Notes under the pieces: model-generated
Databases searched by the model: none
What the model saw: the letters and a program-made list of their open reading frames with translations, nothing else
Told to the model about the DNA's origin: nothing
Assembly (NCBI RefSeq): GCF_016906995.1
Contig: NZ_JAFBBD010000003.1
Span: 1-64,000 of the forward strand
DNA: 64,000 bases
DNA from: Spongiibacter marinus
GTDB taxonomy: Bacteria; Pseudomonadota; Gammaproteobacteria; Pseudomonadales; Spongiibacteraceae
Reading direction: 5' to 3'
Program-made: the position numbers and the translations under genes
In this document: positions 1-7,385 of the stretch, piece after piece
Layout: every line of letters begins with the position of its first letter
Position numbering within the stretch: the first letter of the stretch is position 1

Positions 1-347
1 CAGGCGGCACCAAGGTGCGCGCCAGCGGTGGACCACAACTGTAGCGCGGCGACCGCATCGGGCACGTCGGGGCGTGTGAGCCGAGCCGAGAGCGTGTCAG
101 GCATCTTGTCACCAAACGCGGGCACGAGCACGACGTCTGGTTCCGGCACACCACGCGCAGTGACCACGGGGACCGTCAAGCCCTGCGCCGTTAGGATGCG
201 ACGCCGCACGCCCACCAGCGTGAGCTCTATGTGCGCGGGAGCCTGTGGCAGCGAGCTCGACATCGCATTGGCCAAGCCCACTGTGTCAGTGAGCGCCGCA
301 AGCCCCAGATCAAACACGCCATCACAAACAAGGATATGAAGTTTCAT
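1..347 (-). CDS. GlxA/AraC-family transcriptional regulator, N-terminal part (runs off window edge)
   Basis: The reverse frame from ATG at 347 stays open to base 1 (115 codons). It begins MKLHILVCDGVFDLGLAAL and continues as an alternating alpha/beta domain with PEPDVVLVPAF, ending in GAHLGAA followed by TG, which would start a Cys codon. This is the DJ-1/PfpI-like amidase fold that precedes two AraC-type helix-turn-helix motifs in GlxA-like regulators, and the incipient GAHLGAAC matches the family's nucleophile-elbow region. The DNA-binding part lies outside the window. It is divergent from the monooxygenase gene at 462 and probably controls it, as is common for such pairs (inference). The family call is fairly firm; the ligand is unknown. 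Confidence 0.7.
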   Translation of the reverse strand, partial: MKLHILVCDGVFDLGLAALTDTVGLANAMSSSLPQAPAHIELTLVGVRRRILTAQGLTVPVVTARGVPEPDVVLVPAFGDKMPDTLSARLTRPDVPDAVAALQLWSTAGAHLGAA

Positions 348-461
348 GGCAATAATGATATCAAAGTTGTCATTTTTGTCTATATAAATGGTTGTCATGA
401 AGACTTAGACTGCAGGCTCGTCGGTGCTTTCACCTAAACCATTTACCCAAAGGATTACAAT
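348..461. promoter_or_regulatory. Divergent control region with 8-bp direct repeat
   Basis: This 114-bp gap separates the GlxA-type regulator from the ABM monooxygenase. GTTGTCAT occurs at 366-373 and again at 391-398, exactly 25 bp apart, in an AT-rich stretch (TATATAAAT at 381-389). AraC-family proteins often bind direct repeats a few helical turns apart, so these are candidate half-sites for the neighbouring regulator. Function is inferred from position only. Confidence 0.4.
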
Positions 462-764
462 ATGACCAAGCTCGCCCTGTTTGTTCGCCTCGAAGCCAAA
501 CCCGGCCAGGAGGCTGCGCTTGCCGACTTCCTGGCCAGCGCACTGCCGCTCGCCAACGCCGAATCCGGCACCACTGCCTGGTTTGCATTGAAGTTTGGCC
601 CTTCGACGTTCGGTGTGTTCGATGGGTTTGCCGATGAGGCAGGTCGCCGGGCACATCTGAACGGCCAGATCGCCGCGGCCTTGATGGCCAACGCCGCGAC
701 CTTGCTCAGTTCTCCGCCCAATATCGAGAAGGTCGAACTGCTTGCAGCCAAACTGCCTGCATGA
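462..764 (+). CDS. Antibiotic biosynthesis monooxygenase (ABM/YgiN-like) domain protein
   Basis: A 100-residue protein (MTKLALFVRLEAKPGQEAAL at the start) with the single ferredoxin-like ABM fold: beta strand with LFVRLEAKPG, a helix EAALADFLASALPLA, a strand TTAWFALKFG, FGVFDGFADEAGRRAHL, and a helix-rich end. Members act as small dimeric monooxygenases on quinols or polyketides, or as reactive-electrophile-handling proteins. Substrate cannot be told from sequence. The AAGGATTACAAT before the ATG gives a usable ribosome site. Length fits the family. It is divergent from a GlxA-type regulator, which points to induced expression, perhaps by an electrophile or aromatic compound (inference). Confidence 0.7.
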   Translation: MTKLALFVRLEAKPGQEAALADFLASALPLANAESGTTAWFALKFGPSTFGVFDGFADEAGRRAHLNGQIAAALMANAATLLSSPPNIEKVELLAAKLPA

Positions 765-793
765 CAACCCGGCCTTGACTCAATCAGGTCACG

Positions 794-821
794 CTGCGTA
801 GGGCCACACGGCCCTACGCAG
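794..821. terminator. Perfect 12-bp hairpin after the ABM gene
   Basis: The arms at 794-805 (CTGCGTAGGGCC) and 810-821 are perfect reverse complements around an ACAC loop, 30 bp past the stop codon of the monooxygenase. No U-run follows on either strand, so it is terminator-like rather than a textbook intrinsic terminator; it could also be a mobile or repeat-associated palindrome. Confidence 0.45.
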
Positions 822-1137
822 GCCGGGGGGATGTTCGGCGACAATTAGGATGACCAGTTGACGACAATTCTCTTGGCCGGTTGGGTGTCTCAATAGGTAC
901 CTTGTTTTCTGTTCGGAGTTCAAGGTGCCAAGAATATTAAACGCGCATACATGTAAAAGCGAAGCTCACCTGAGATTACGGTAATGCGCATTCCTTAAGT
1001 ACTCTTAGCTATCTAAGCCCAGAGAGTTTTCAGTTGAAGAGCAGTGCTTGGTGAAGTGTCTACTGTTGCAGGTACGTATCAAAATTAAGTGGACACTTAA
1101 ATTAGAACACCTACCTGTGATCGCCGGACGCTTAAAG
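822..1137. other. Non-coding stretch at the left edge of the decayed island
   Basis: No gene is seen in these 316 bases. There is an 8-bp direct repeat CGACAATT at 839-846 and 862-869 and a palindromic TTAAGTG-GA-CACTTAA at 1085-1100. The sequence is AT-richer than the flanking core genes. The repeats may be remains of insertion-sequence ends, but I cannot identify one. Confidence 0.4.
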
Positions 1138-1459
1138 TTATGTCAGGTCATCGGTTGAAGGCACCGCTTGCTCAACTTCTGCTTCTTTACCCTTGGCTTG
1201 AGCTGATTTTCGTGCTCGAATTTCGATATCAATAATGCGTCGTGCAAGTTTGATGATGCGCTGTTGCCATGCGTAGTTACCATCAACACGTTGCTTGTTG
1301 CTAAGCACGCTAGATAACCAGAGTGTGTCCATTGAGATCATCAACGCATCGAGTTTGCAAACTAAGCCGACAAACTGGCCAACCTGGGGCGAACTTATTT
1401 TTGCGTTGAAGGTTATCGGGTCGGTGTAGTCAGGTACTTCATCGATGCCGTTGGACTCC
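1138..1459 (-). pseudogene. C-terminal fragment resembling a conjugative-element protein (AcaB/DUF1845-like)
   Basis: The reverse frame ending at 1138 encodes about 107 residues with PQVGQFVGLVCKLDALM, MDTLWLSSVLSNKQR and WQQRIIKLARRIIDIE, then a charged tail. This resembles the C-terminal half of AcaB/DUF1845 proteins carried by integrative conjugative elements (from memory of the family; not searched). Upstream codons in the same frame run into the IS21 terminal repeats, so the apparent 146-residue frame is a chimera: the first 38 or so residues are translated insertion-sequence end, not gene. The native 5' half is absent, cut by the insertion near 1460. No other conjugative gene is nearby. 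Confidence 0.45.
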
Positions 1460-1474
1460 TGCATATTCCGCCCC

Positions 1475-1620
1475 AACCTGAACACCGATTCCGGACGAAC
1501 GTGAACACCCATTCCGATCCATCGTGAACGCTGATTCCGGCGCAACGTGAACACTTTTACCGGGTTTTCCGGAATCACTGTTCATCTTCTCGGAACCGGT
1601 GTTCACGTTGAACCGGAATC
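1475..1620. repeat. IS21 terminal repeat array: four direct copies at 23-bp pitch, then inverted copies
   Basis: Four 20-bp copies of roughly AACGTGAACACYGATTCCGG begin at 1475, 1498, 1521 and 1544, a constant 23-bp step. They are followed by copies in the opposite orientation at 1569-1588 and 1590-1609, and a partial one at 1613. Such repeats are transposase binding sites at IS21-family ends. The switch of orientation around 1564-1568 is what a right end joined to a left end would look like. Confidence 0.7.
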
Positions 1621-1680
1621 CCGCTCAACGCATTGATTTTCTTTGAATTTGCTACCCTCTCCGCTTTTTCCGGAGGGGTC

Positions 1681-3026
1681 ATGCCTGCCAAGAGGATCAC
1701 CATGCGTAACATCCGAGAAGTGTTGCGGCTTCGACTCGCCGCTAACCTGTCACTGCGGCAAATCAACGCCAGTACCAAGACCAGCCTCGGCGCCATCCAG
1801 AAACTGGTGGCGCGAGCCGAGGAACTTTCCCTGACGTGGCCGCTGCCGGCCGAGCTCGACGACACCGCTCTGGCCACGCTGTTTTACCCACAAGCCGATA
1901 CCACTGTGTCTGACCGTTATCACGTCCCCGACTGGGCTAGTGCCCACCAGGAACTCAAACGCAAAGGCATGACCAAGCAGCTCTTGTGGGAGGATTACAC
2001 ACCGAGCAGTTTCCCAACCGTTGCTACAGCTACTCCCAGTTCTGTGACCTGTACCGGCAGTGGAGCAAACGGCAGAAGCGATCCATGCGTCAGATTCACA
2101 AGGCGGGTGAGAAGTGCTTTGTGGATTACTGCGGGCAGACGGTGCCCATCGTTAACGGCGGTACCGGTGAGATCCGCGAGGCCCAGATCTTTGTTGGTGT
2201 GCTGGGCGCCTCGAACTACACCTATGCCGAAGCTACCTTCAGTCAATCCTTACCGGACTGGCTTGGCAGTCATACTCGCATGCTGGCGTTCTTTGGCGGT
2301 TGTCCCGCGATGATCGTGCCGGACAACCTGCGTAGCGGCGTCAGCCGTGCCTGTCGTTATGATCCCGATCTCAACCCCAGCTATCAGCAGTGGGCTGCAC
2401 ACTACCGCGTGGCCGTCGTGCCGGCTCGCCCCTACAAACCCAAAGACAAATCCAAGGCATAGGTCGGCGTACAAATCGTGGAGCGCTGGATTCTGGCGCG
2501 TCTGCGACGACAGACCTTCTTCTCTCTGGCAGAACTGAATCGCTGTATCCGGGTGTTGCTGGAAGAACTCAACGCCAGGCCCTTCAAGCAATTGCCCGGC
2601 AACCGAATTGAAGCCTTCCAGTCGTTGGATAAACCAGCACTGAACCCGCTACCCACTCAGGCCTACCGCTTCGTCGACATCAAGCCAGTGAAGGTCAACA
2701 TCGATTACCACGTGCAATACCAACAGCATCATTACTCCGTACCGCACCACTATGTGGGTGAAACTCTGGAGCTACACGCTAGCGAATCCCTGATCACGAT
2801 TTACTTCCGCCAGCGCCAGATTGCCTCCCATCCGCGCGGCCAGCGCCCCGGCACCACAACCGAAGCCGCGCACATGCCCACACGACACCGCAAGCACCAA
2901 CAGTGGACACCAGGCCGTTTAAAGCAATGGGCAAGCAAGATCGGGCCGGAAACGCTTGTCTGGGTGGATGCCCAACTGCGTGCCCGCGCCCATCCGGAAC
3001 AGGCCTACCGGGTCTGTCTGTCTTTG
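1681..3026 (+). pseudogene. istA: istA transposase of an IS21-family element, frameshifted, stop-interrupted and truncated
   Basis: The ATG at 1681 has GGAGGGGTC just before it. The first frame gives MRNIREVLRLRLAANLSLRQ and the N-terminal helix-turn-helix up to LLWEDY. Near 1998-2001 one base is missing; the reading continues in the next frame as TEQFPNRCYSYSQFCDLY, then CFVDYCGQTVPIV (first catalytic Asp) and MIVPDNLRSGV (second Asp). A TAG at 2460-2462 interrupts KDKSKA[15 protein letters not shown]; this is where the family's catalytic Glu is expected. The same frame resumes through [10 protein letters not shown] and [13 protein letters not shown], then ends abruptly near 3026. Three independent lesions make it non-functional. 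Confidence 0.85.
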
Positions 3027-3400
3027 CAGAACCTCCATCTCCACCCATTCCTTTCAGTTATATCTCTGCGGAATCCGAATACGATGTCTATGGTTGGCAT
3101 GTCACAATGATACGCGAGGCGATGGAATTCACTCGATTAGGCGACGTTTCTCCAGAGGGTTTCACTCTTGAGGGCAGCGGTGAAGCCGACATAACCTCCG
3201 CTCCCTAGTATGCACCAAACAAAACCTATGAAATCCATATATCTGGTGCAGAGGCATTCTCTGTGCAATCTGATAACTTTGGCAGACTGTCTTTTAGAGT
3301 TCCATTAGGCGCGGCCAATCGATTCCAGCAATACACTATTGAGTCGACTCTTGAAGGTCACCAGATTTTTCAATCTATCGTGAGTATTGCACAGCGCTGA
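3027..3400 (+). pseudogene. 3' remnant of an unidentified gene (beta-rich C-terminal domain)
   Basis: Directly after the istA breakpoint, another frame reads [19 protein letters not shown], then MEFTRLGDVSPEGFTLEG, a TAG at 3206-3208, and continues in frame as YAPNKTYEIHISGAEAF, FGRLSFRVPLGAANRFQQYT and a final TGA at 3398-3400. The composition suggests a beta-sandwich tail of a secreted hydrolase-like protein, but I do not recognise the family with certainty. Without the internal stop it would be one continuous tail of about 124 residues. The 5' part is gone, presumably lost together with the right end of the IS. Confidence 0.5.
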
Positions 3401-3792
3401 TATGCTTCCTGCTAGCAGAATAGAAATTATAAATTTGGCGTAAGTGTAAGTCGCCAATTGTATTCGGAGTTAGGCTCACTCGGTTTTGGCGACAGTTAAC
3501 ACATAGGAAGACTCTAGAACATCGGATTTGGCAATGGCTGCTAAGGGGGGCAAAAGAGGAAAAAGGTTCCGCATTCACCGCCCATTCTTGGCACCTTTGC
3601 GACCGACCCTGGACCGTACATGAACGGCGGCTTCATGCAGTGAGCGGCCACCTTTCAGATAAGCGCACTGACTGTTCATGGCACTCTGCCGACGCTGGTC
3701 ACCCTCATTGTTGAACGGCCGTTTTATTGGCTTAGCGGGCGACAGGATCTGCAAACGTAATCCGAGAGTGTCGGTGGTCTATATGTCCGCTA

Positions 3793-3817
3793 TTGTGAAA
3801 ATAGTCGATTTTCACAA
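3793..3817. repeat. Perfect 10-bp inverted repeat, 5-bp spacer
   Basis: TTGTGAAAAT at 3793-3802 and its exact reverse complement at 3808-3817 flank AGTCG. No U-run follows, so an operator-like or relic site is more likely than a terminator. No adjacent gene is recognised. Confidence 0.5.
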
Positions 3818-3979
3818 AGCGCGTAATGCCCCGACGACCTCAATGGCAGGCTCTTCATACAACAGCTGCTCCCTAACTGACATTGTTCCGAATTGCCCAA
3901 AGCGCTTCCGCCTCCGAAACGTGGTTAGTCACTCCTCTGAACATAATACCTTGACTTTATTCTACTTTTTCCTACCGGC

Positions 3980-4005
3980 TGTCCCGTGTCCCAGGACACG
4001 GGACA
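3980..4005. repeat. Near-perfect 26-bp palindrome
   Basis: TGTCCCGTGTCC at 3980-3991 is followed by CA and then its exact reverse complement at 3994-4005. A 2-base centre and GC-rich arms resemble REP-type or transposase-linked palindromes; no second copy was seen in the window. Confidence 0.55.
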
Positions 4006-4397
4006 TGTGGCGTCAGGGGTACGAAAAGTGGAAGTTGTAGTGGCGTGTTTTTATTCACTGGGGATGCCCCTACTTGTCTGATGCGAACCAACATGGCTGA
4101 TCCAGAGACGAGGCTCCCAGCCGACGGGTATTCCTGCTTTGGAGTGGTAGCCCGATTGCCTACTTTGCTTGAAAAGTAGCGGCGGCATCAAACGTGATAT
4201 TATTTTTCATTGAAATGCGAATTATACTTGAAATTTTCAAAAGAGATTCTCTTTATTGTCAATAAGTTACCTTTCGAACAATTGCTCACTTTATGAGGAC
4301 ATGCAGCATTTGCGACCCCTCGTTATGGCGGGCTTTTAGCTTTTTAACCACAGCTCGACTTCATCGTCGGTTTTGTTTGAAATCGTTACCGTCGTGC

Positions 4398-5189
4398 TCA
4401 CTTACCTGTGTACTGTGGTTGCCGCCGCTCTATCCAGGCATGCAGGCCTTCTTTGCAGTCGCAGGTACCGGCCATGCGAGCAAACTGTTGTTTTTCGATC
4501 TCAAGGCCTTCGTCTATGGTGGTATTGATGCCGCGTGTGACGGCCGAGAGTATGCGCGCCGCCGCAAGTGGTGAATGGCGCAGAATGCGCTCGGCCATCT
4601 CCATGGCGCTGCTTAATAGTTGTTCATGGGGCACGACGTTATTTACCAGGCCGACTTCATAGGCTCGCTGCGCTGAAAATTGGTCTCCGGTTAGCAGCAG
4701 TTCTAGTGCGCGTTTTCTTCCTGCCAGCCTAGGTAGGCGCTGGGTGCCGCCAAAGGTCGGTGGAATGCCGATATTAATCTCCGGTTTGGCGAAGACGGCT
4801 CGTTCGCTGGCAATCGCTAAGTGAGCGGCCTCGGTAATTTCGCAGCCACCACCAAAGGCGATGCCATTTACGGCGACGATAATAGGCTTGGGAAATGACT
4901 CCAGCCTTGCCGTCATGCGCTGGCCACGGTTAACGAATGCTTTTACAGCGATATCGGTGCCTTGCTCAATGCTCTGTGTGAATTCATAAATGTCGCCGCC
5001 AGCAGAAAAGGCTCTGTCCCCTGCCCCAGTGAGAACTACGGCAGCAATGCCGGGGTCATCTTCTATCTGGTCGAGCAGGCTTAATAGGCGATCATTTGTG
5101 GCGTAATTCAGTGCATTTAATTTTTCTGGCCGGTTTAGGGTCAGCAGTGCAACGGCGCCCTGTTGCTCAAATAATACGGTACTGTCCAT
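4398..5189 (-). CDS. Enoyl-CoA hydratase/isomerase (crotonase) family protein
   Basis: A 263-residue crotonase. Substrate-binding and oxyanion motifs are visible: AFSAGGDI (about 60-67), IAFGGGCEI with Glu117, and KPEINIGIPPTFGGTQRLPR with Glu137. Both catalytic glutamates of true hydratases are present, so hydration of trans-2-enoyl-CoA in beta-oxidation is likely; the acyl chain is unknown. I chose the ATG at 5189 because GAGGAAACGACG lies directly upstream, rather than the in-frame ATG at 5210. It is divergent from a TetR regulator 94 bp away, which suggests ligand-controlled fatty-acid or steroid-type catabolism. No other beta-oxidation gene is adjacent. Confidence 0.88.
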   Translation of the reverse strand: MDSTVLFEQQGAVALLTLNRPEKLNALNYATNDRLLSLLDQIEDDPGIAAVVLTGAGDRAFSAGGDIYEFTQSIEQGTDIAVKAFVNRGQRMTARLESFPKPIIVAVNGIAFGGGCEITEAAHLAIASERAVFAKPEINIGIPPTFGGTQRLPRLAGRKRALELLLTGDQFSAQRAYEVGLVNNVVPHEQLLSSAMEMAERILRHSPLAAARILSAVTRGINTTIDEGLEIEKQQFARMAGTCDCKEGLHAWIERRQPQYTGK

Positions 5190-5283
5190 CGTCGTTTCCT
5201 CGTTGTGCATAGGCTGTTAAAGACCTTGTTCACGAGGATAGGAGTGGCGTAGCATTTAGTACACTCACTATACGGTATACCTA
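5190..5283. promoter_or_regulatory. Divergent promoter region with palindromic TATAC-G-GTATA
   Basis: TATAC at 5269-5273 and GTATA at 5275-5279 form an 11-bp palindrome 4 bp before the TetR start codon, overlapping a plausible -10 element. No ribosome site separates it from the ATG, so the TetR message may be leaderless. CGGTATACC (5273-5281) recurs upstream of the ketosteroid-isomerase-like gene at 8905. Operator role is inferred. Confidence 0.4.
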
Positions 5284-5868
5284 ATGACGAAAGCCAAGGG
5301 CGACACCAAAGAAAAGATTGTGCAGGCCGCCAACACCTTGTTTTACCTGCTGGGCGTGAAGGCGACGAGTGTTGATGCAATCGCCGACAAGGCGGGGGTT
5401 ACCAAACGCACGGTGTACTACCACTTTGCCAGCAAGGATGACTTGATAGCGGCGTATTTACGCTCGCGGGACCAACAGAATTTAGCTGCTTATCAGCAGG
5501 CGTTCGCCGAGCAGGATGGGGAAGTCACCGACAAGGTAGCAGCGATATTTGCCAATGTGGCCAGGGCGACCAGCCACCCAAAATGGCGCGGCTGCGGTTT
5601 TCAGCGTACAGCCGGAGAGCTGGCGAACAAACCGGGGCACCCGGCAATGAAAGCCGCATCTCGGCATAAAAAGAATGTGGAGCAATGGTTAACTGAGGCC
5701 TTTAGCGCCGCAGGACTGGCCGCGCCGGCGCTTACCGCGAGGCAGGTGTTTTTGCTACTGGAAGGTGCTCTGTCGAGTATGTTGATTCACCATGACCCAG
5801 CCTACATTACCGACGCGGGTCAGGCCGCAGCAGCCCTTGTCGCACAACATGCACTAGAGGCTAACTGA
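5284..5868 (+). CDS. TetR/AcrR-family transcriptional regulator
   Basis: A 194-residue protein with a typical TetR N-terminus: IVQAANTLFYLLGVKATSV, then the helix-turn-helix IADKAGVTKRTVYYHFASKDDL (about residues 29-54). The C-terminal ligand-binding half is helical and contains WRGCGFQRTAGELA and a late helix VFLLLEGALSSML that would dimerise. It is divergent from the crotonase gene at 5189 and probably represses it in response to an acyl-CoA or related ligand (inference). The ATG follows a palindrome directly, with no Shine-Dalgarno sequence, which is unusual and hints at autoregulation on a leaderless transcript. Confidence 0.9.
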   Translation: MTKAKGDTKEKIVQAANTLFYLLGVKATSVDAIADKAGVTKRTVYYHFASKDDLIAAYLRSRDQQNLAAYQQAFAEQDGEVTDKVAAIFANVARATSHPKWRGCGFQRTAGELANKPGHPAMKAASRHKKNVEQWLTEAFSAAGLAAPALTARQVFLLLEGALSSMLIHHDPAYITDAGQAAAALVAQHALEAN

Positions 5869-5944
5869 ATAGAGGCTAAGTAGAGGCGCCGCTTGTGTCG
5901 TACCTAAATTTGGTCGAGACTAGCTGCCTGATTTTAGGGTGCCT

Positions 5945-6691
5945 GTGTTGTTGAACCGACTGTTTGGCCTGTTATTGATATGTGTGTGGTCTGGCGCTGC
6001 GGTGGCGGCGCCGCTGCGTATTGCTGTGGCCGCGAATTTCGCTCCCACACTGGAGAAGCTCGCCGCGCATTATGCGACCCTAGGCGGAGTGTCACCTGAG
6101 CTTGTTCGCGGTTCGTCGGGCAAGCTATACGCACAAATTCGCCAAGGTGCGCCCTTCGATATGTTTTTCTCGGCTGATATCGCCCGCCCGAAAGCGCTGG
6201 AGGATAACGGCTTCGTCATCGATGGCAGCCGCCAGGACTATGCGCGTGGCCGCTTAGTGCTGTGGCCGGTAAATAAAGATGGGCAGCGTGAACTGACAGC
6301 ATTTAGCTATTCGCGTTTTGCCATTGCCAACCCGCGTTTGGCCCCTTACGGGCGAGCAGCGCAAGATGTTCTGCGGCATTTTAAGCTAGAAAAAGCGGCG
6401 GCAAAGCGACTGGTAGTCGGCGAAAATATCGCTCAGGCCTACCAATTTGTGCATTCCAAAAATGCGGAGGCGGGCCTGTTAGCGCGCGCTCAGATGCCCC
6501 CCTCTTCCACCGATTATTGGTTAATTCCCGATGACTGGCACCGGCCGATCAGGCAGCAACGAGTGCTGCTAACTCGCTGTGACGATATTGATGCTGCCCG
6601 GGCGTTTCTGATGTTTTTACAAACCGATATTGCTAAGCAGATCATTCGTAACGATGGTTATCAGCTGCCCACAAGGGAGGGTGCAGAATGA
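5945..6691 (+). CDS. modA: Molybdate ABC transporter, periplasmic substrate-binding protein ModA
   Basis: A 248-residue exported protein; the signal peptide runs to GAAVA before [11 protein letters not shown]. Family motifs are clear: [40 protein letters not shown], and [12 protein letters not shown], which line the oxyanion pocket for molybdate or tungstate. I prefer the GTG at 5945, which has AGGG five bases upstream, over the GTG at 5939, which overlaps that site. modA, modB and modC overlap or nearly touch, forming one operon. No ModE gene or recognisable ModE box is present in the 76-bp upstream gap. Confidence 0.92.
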   Translation: MLLNRLFGLLLICVWSGAAVAAPLRIAVAANFAPTLEKLAAHYATLGGVSPELVRGSSGKLYAQIRQGAPFDMFFSADIARPKALEDNGFVIDGSRQDYARGRLVLWPVNKDGQRELTAFSYSRFAIANPRLAPYGRAAQDVLRHFKLEKAAAKRLVVGENIAQAYQFVHSKNAEAGLLARAQMPPSSTDYWLIPDDWHRPIRQQRVLLTRCDDIDAARAFLMFLQTDIAKQIIRNDGYQLPTREGAE

Positions 6692-7383
6692 TGGGGTTCG
6701 ATAGCCAGGATATGACCGCGCTTTTACTTACCCTGAAATTGGCACTGGTCGTCACTGTTTTACTTTTGGTGATTTCGACACCGCTGGCCTGGTGGCTAAG
6801 CCGCAGCTGCTCTTGGTTGCGCGCTCCGGTAGCGGCGCTGATCACCCTGCCATTGATACTACCGCCTACAGTGCTTGGCTTTTATTTGCTGTTGGCAATG
6901 GGGCCGGAGGGGCCCATAGGCTACCTGAGCGAGCGTTTGGGAATTGGGAGCCTGGCGTTCAGCTTTACGGGCTTGGTGATTGGCTCCTTGTTTTATTCGC
7001 TGCCCTTTGTGGTACAGCCCATACAAAACGCAATGGAAAGCATGGGCGAGCGCCCTTTTGAAGTGGCCGCCACTTTGCGTGCCGGCCCAATTGATCGTTT
7101 CTTCACGGTGTTATTACCGCTGTGCCGAACGGGGTTTATCACTGCGGCGGTGCTGGGTTTTGCCCACACGCTGGGCGAGTTCGGTGTGGTGCTGATGATT
7201 GGCGGCAATATTCCGGGTGAAACCCAGGTGCTCTCGGTGCAGCTGTATGAACATGTGGAAGCCCTCGACTACCCCCGAGCGCATCGCCTCGCCGCGCTGA
7301 TGTTGGCGCTATCCTTTATTACCATGCTACTGCTGCATGGGCTTCGCAGCGGCAAGCGCTCAGCAAAAGTATTGGGTTTCTAG
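6688..7383 (+). CDS. modB: Molybdate ABC transporter permease ModB
   Basis: A 231-residue inner-membrane permease with about five hydrophobic segments, starting [19 protein letters not shown]. The cytoplasmic coupling loop and the family signature are seen in [22 protein letters not shown] and [15 protein letters not shown]. It overlaps modA by 4 nt (ATGA) with GGAGGGTGCAGA as its ribosome site, so translation is coupled. It would form a homodimeric channel served by ModA and powered by ModC. Length is standard. Confidence 0.93.
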   Translation: MMGFDSQDMTALLLTLKLALVVTVLLLVISTPLAWWLSRSCSWLRAPVAALITLPLILPPTVLGFYLLLAMGPEGPIGYLSERLGIGSLAFSFTGLVIGSLFYSLPFVVQPIQNAMESMGERPFEVAATLRAGPIDRFFTVLLPLCRTGFITAAVLGFAHTLGEFGVVLMIGGNIPGETQVLSVQLYEHVEALDYPRAHRLAALMLALSFITMLLLHGLRSGKRSAKVLGF

Positions 7384-7385
7384 CC

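Larger units (their letters stand above)
1460..3026 (+). mobile_element. IS21-family insertion sequence remnant (left end plus broken istA)
   Basis: The element holds a multi-copy terminal repeat array (1475-1620) followed by istA in three damaged pieces. The right part of istA, all of istB and the right terminus are missing: after [12 protein letters not shown] near 3026 the frame leaves IstA-like sequence and enters unrelated DNA. It is therefore dead and was shortened by a deletion or recombination on its right side. The left boundary near 1460 is approximate, taken from where ICE-like coding sequence stops. It sits in a small region of gene debris between core-type genes. Confidence 0.75.
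3401..4397. other. About 1 kb without recognisable genes, rich in inverted repeats
   Basis: Only short open frames without family resemblance are present; the longest (3678-4040, plus strand) has an unlikely composition. The stretch holds perfect inverted repeats at 3793-3817, 3980-4005, 4160-4179 and 4240-4254, and is AT-rich toward 4180-4260. It looks like eroded intergenic or mobile DNA. The 3' end of the enoyl-CoA hydratase gene closes it. Confidence 0.6.

Noticed and set aside
28-339. 103-codon plus-strand frame at the left edge
   Set aside because: Antisense to the regulator fragment, whose reverse frame gives recognisable DJ-1/PfpI-type sequence.
3678-4040. 120-codon open frame in the gene-free stretch
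   Set aside because: Composition is unlike a protein, it spans two perfect palindromes, and no ribosome site precedes it.
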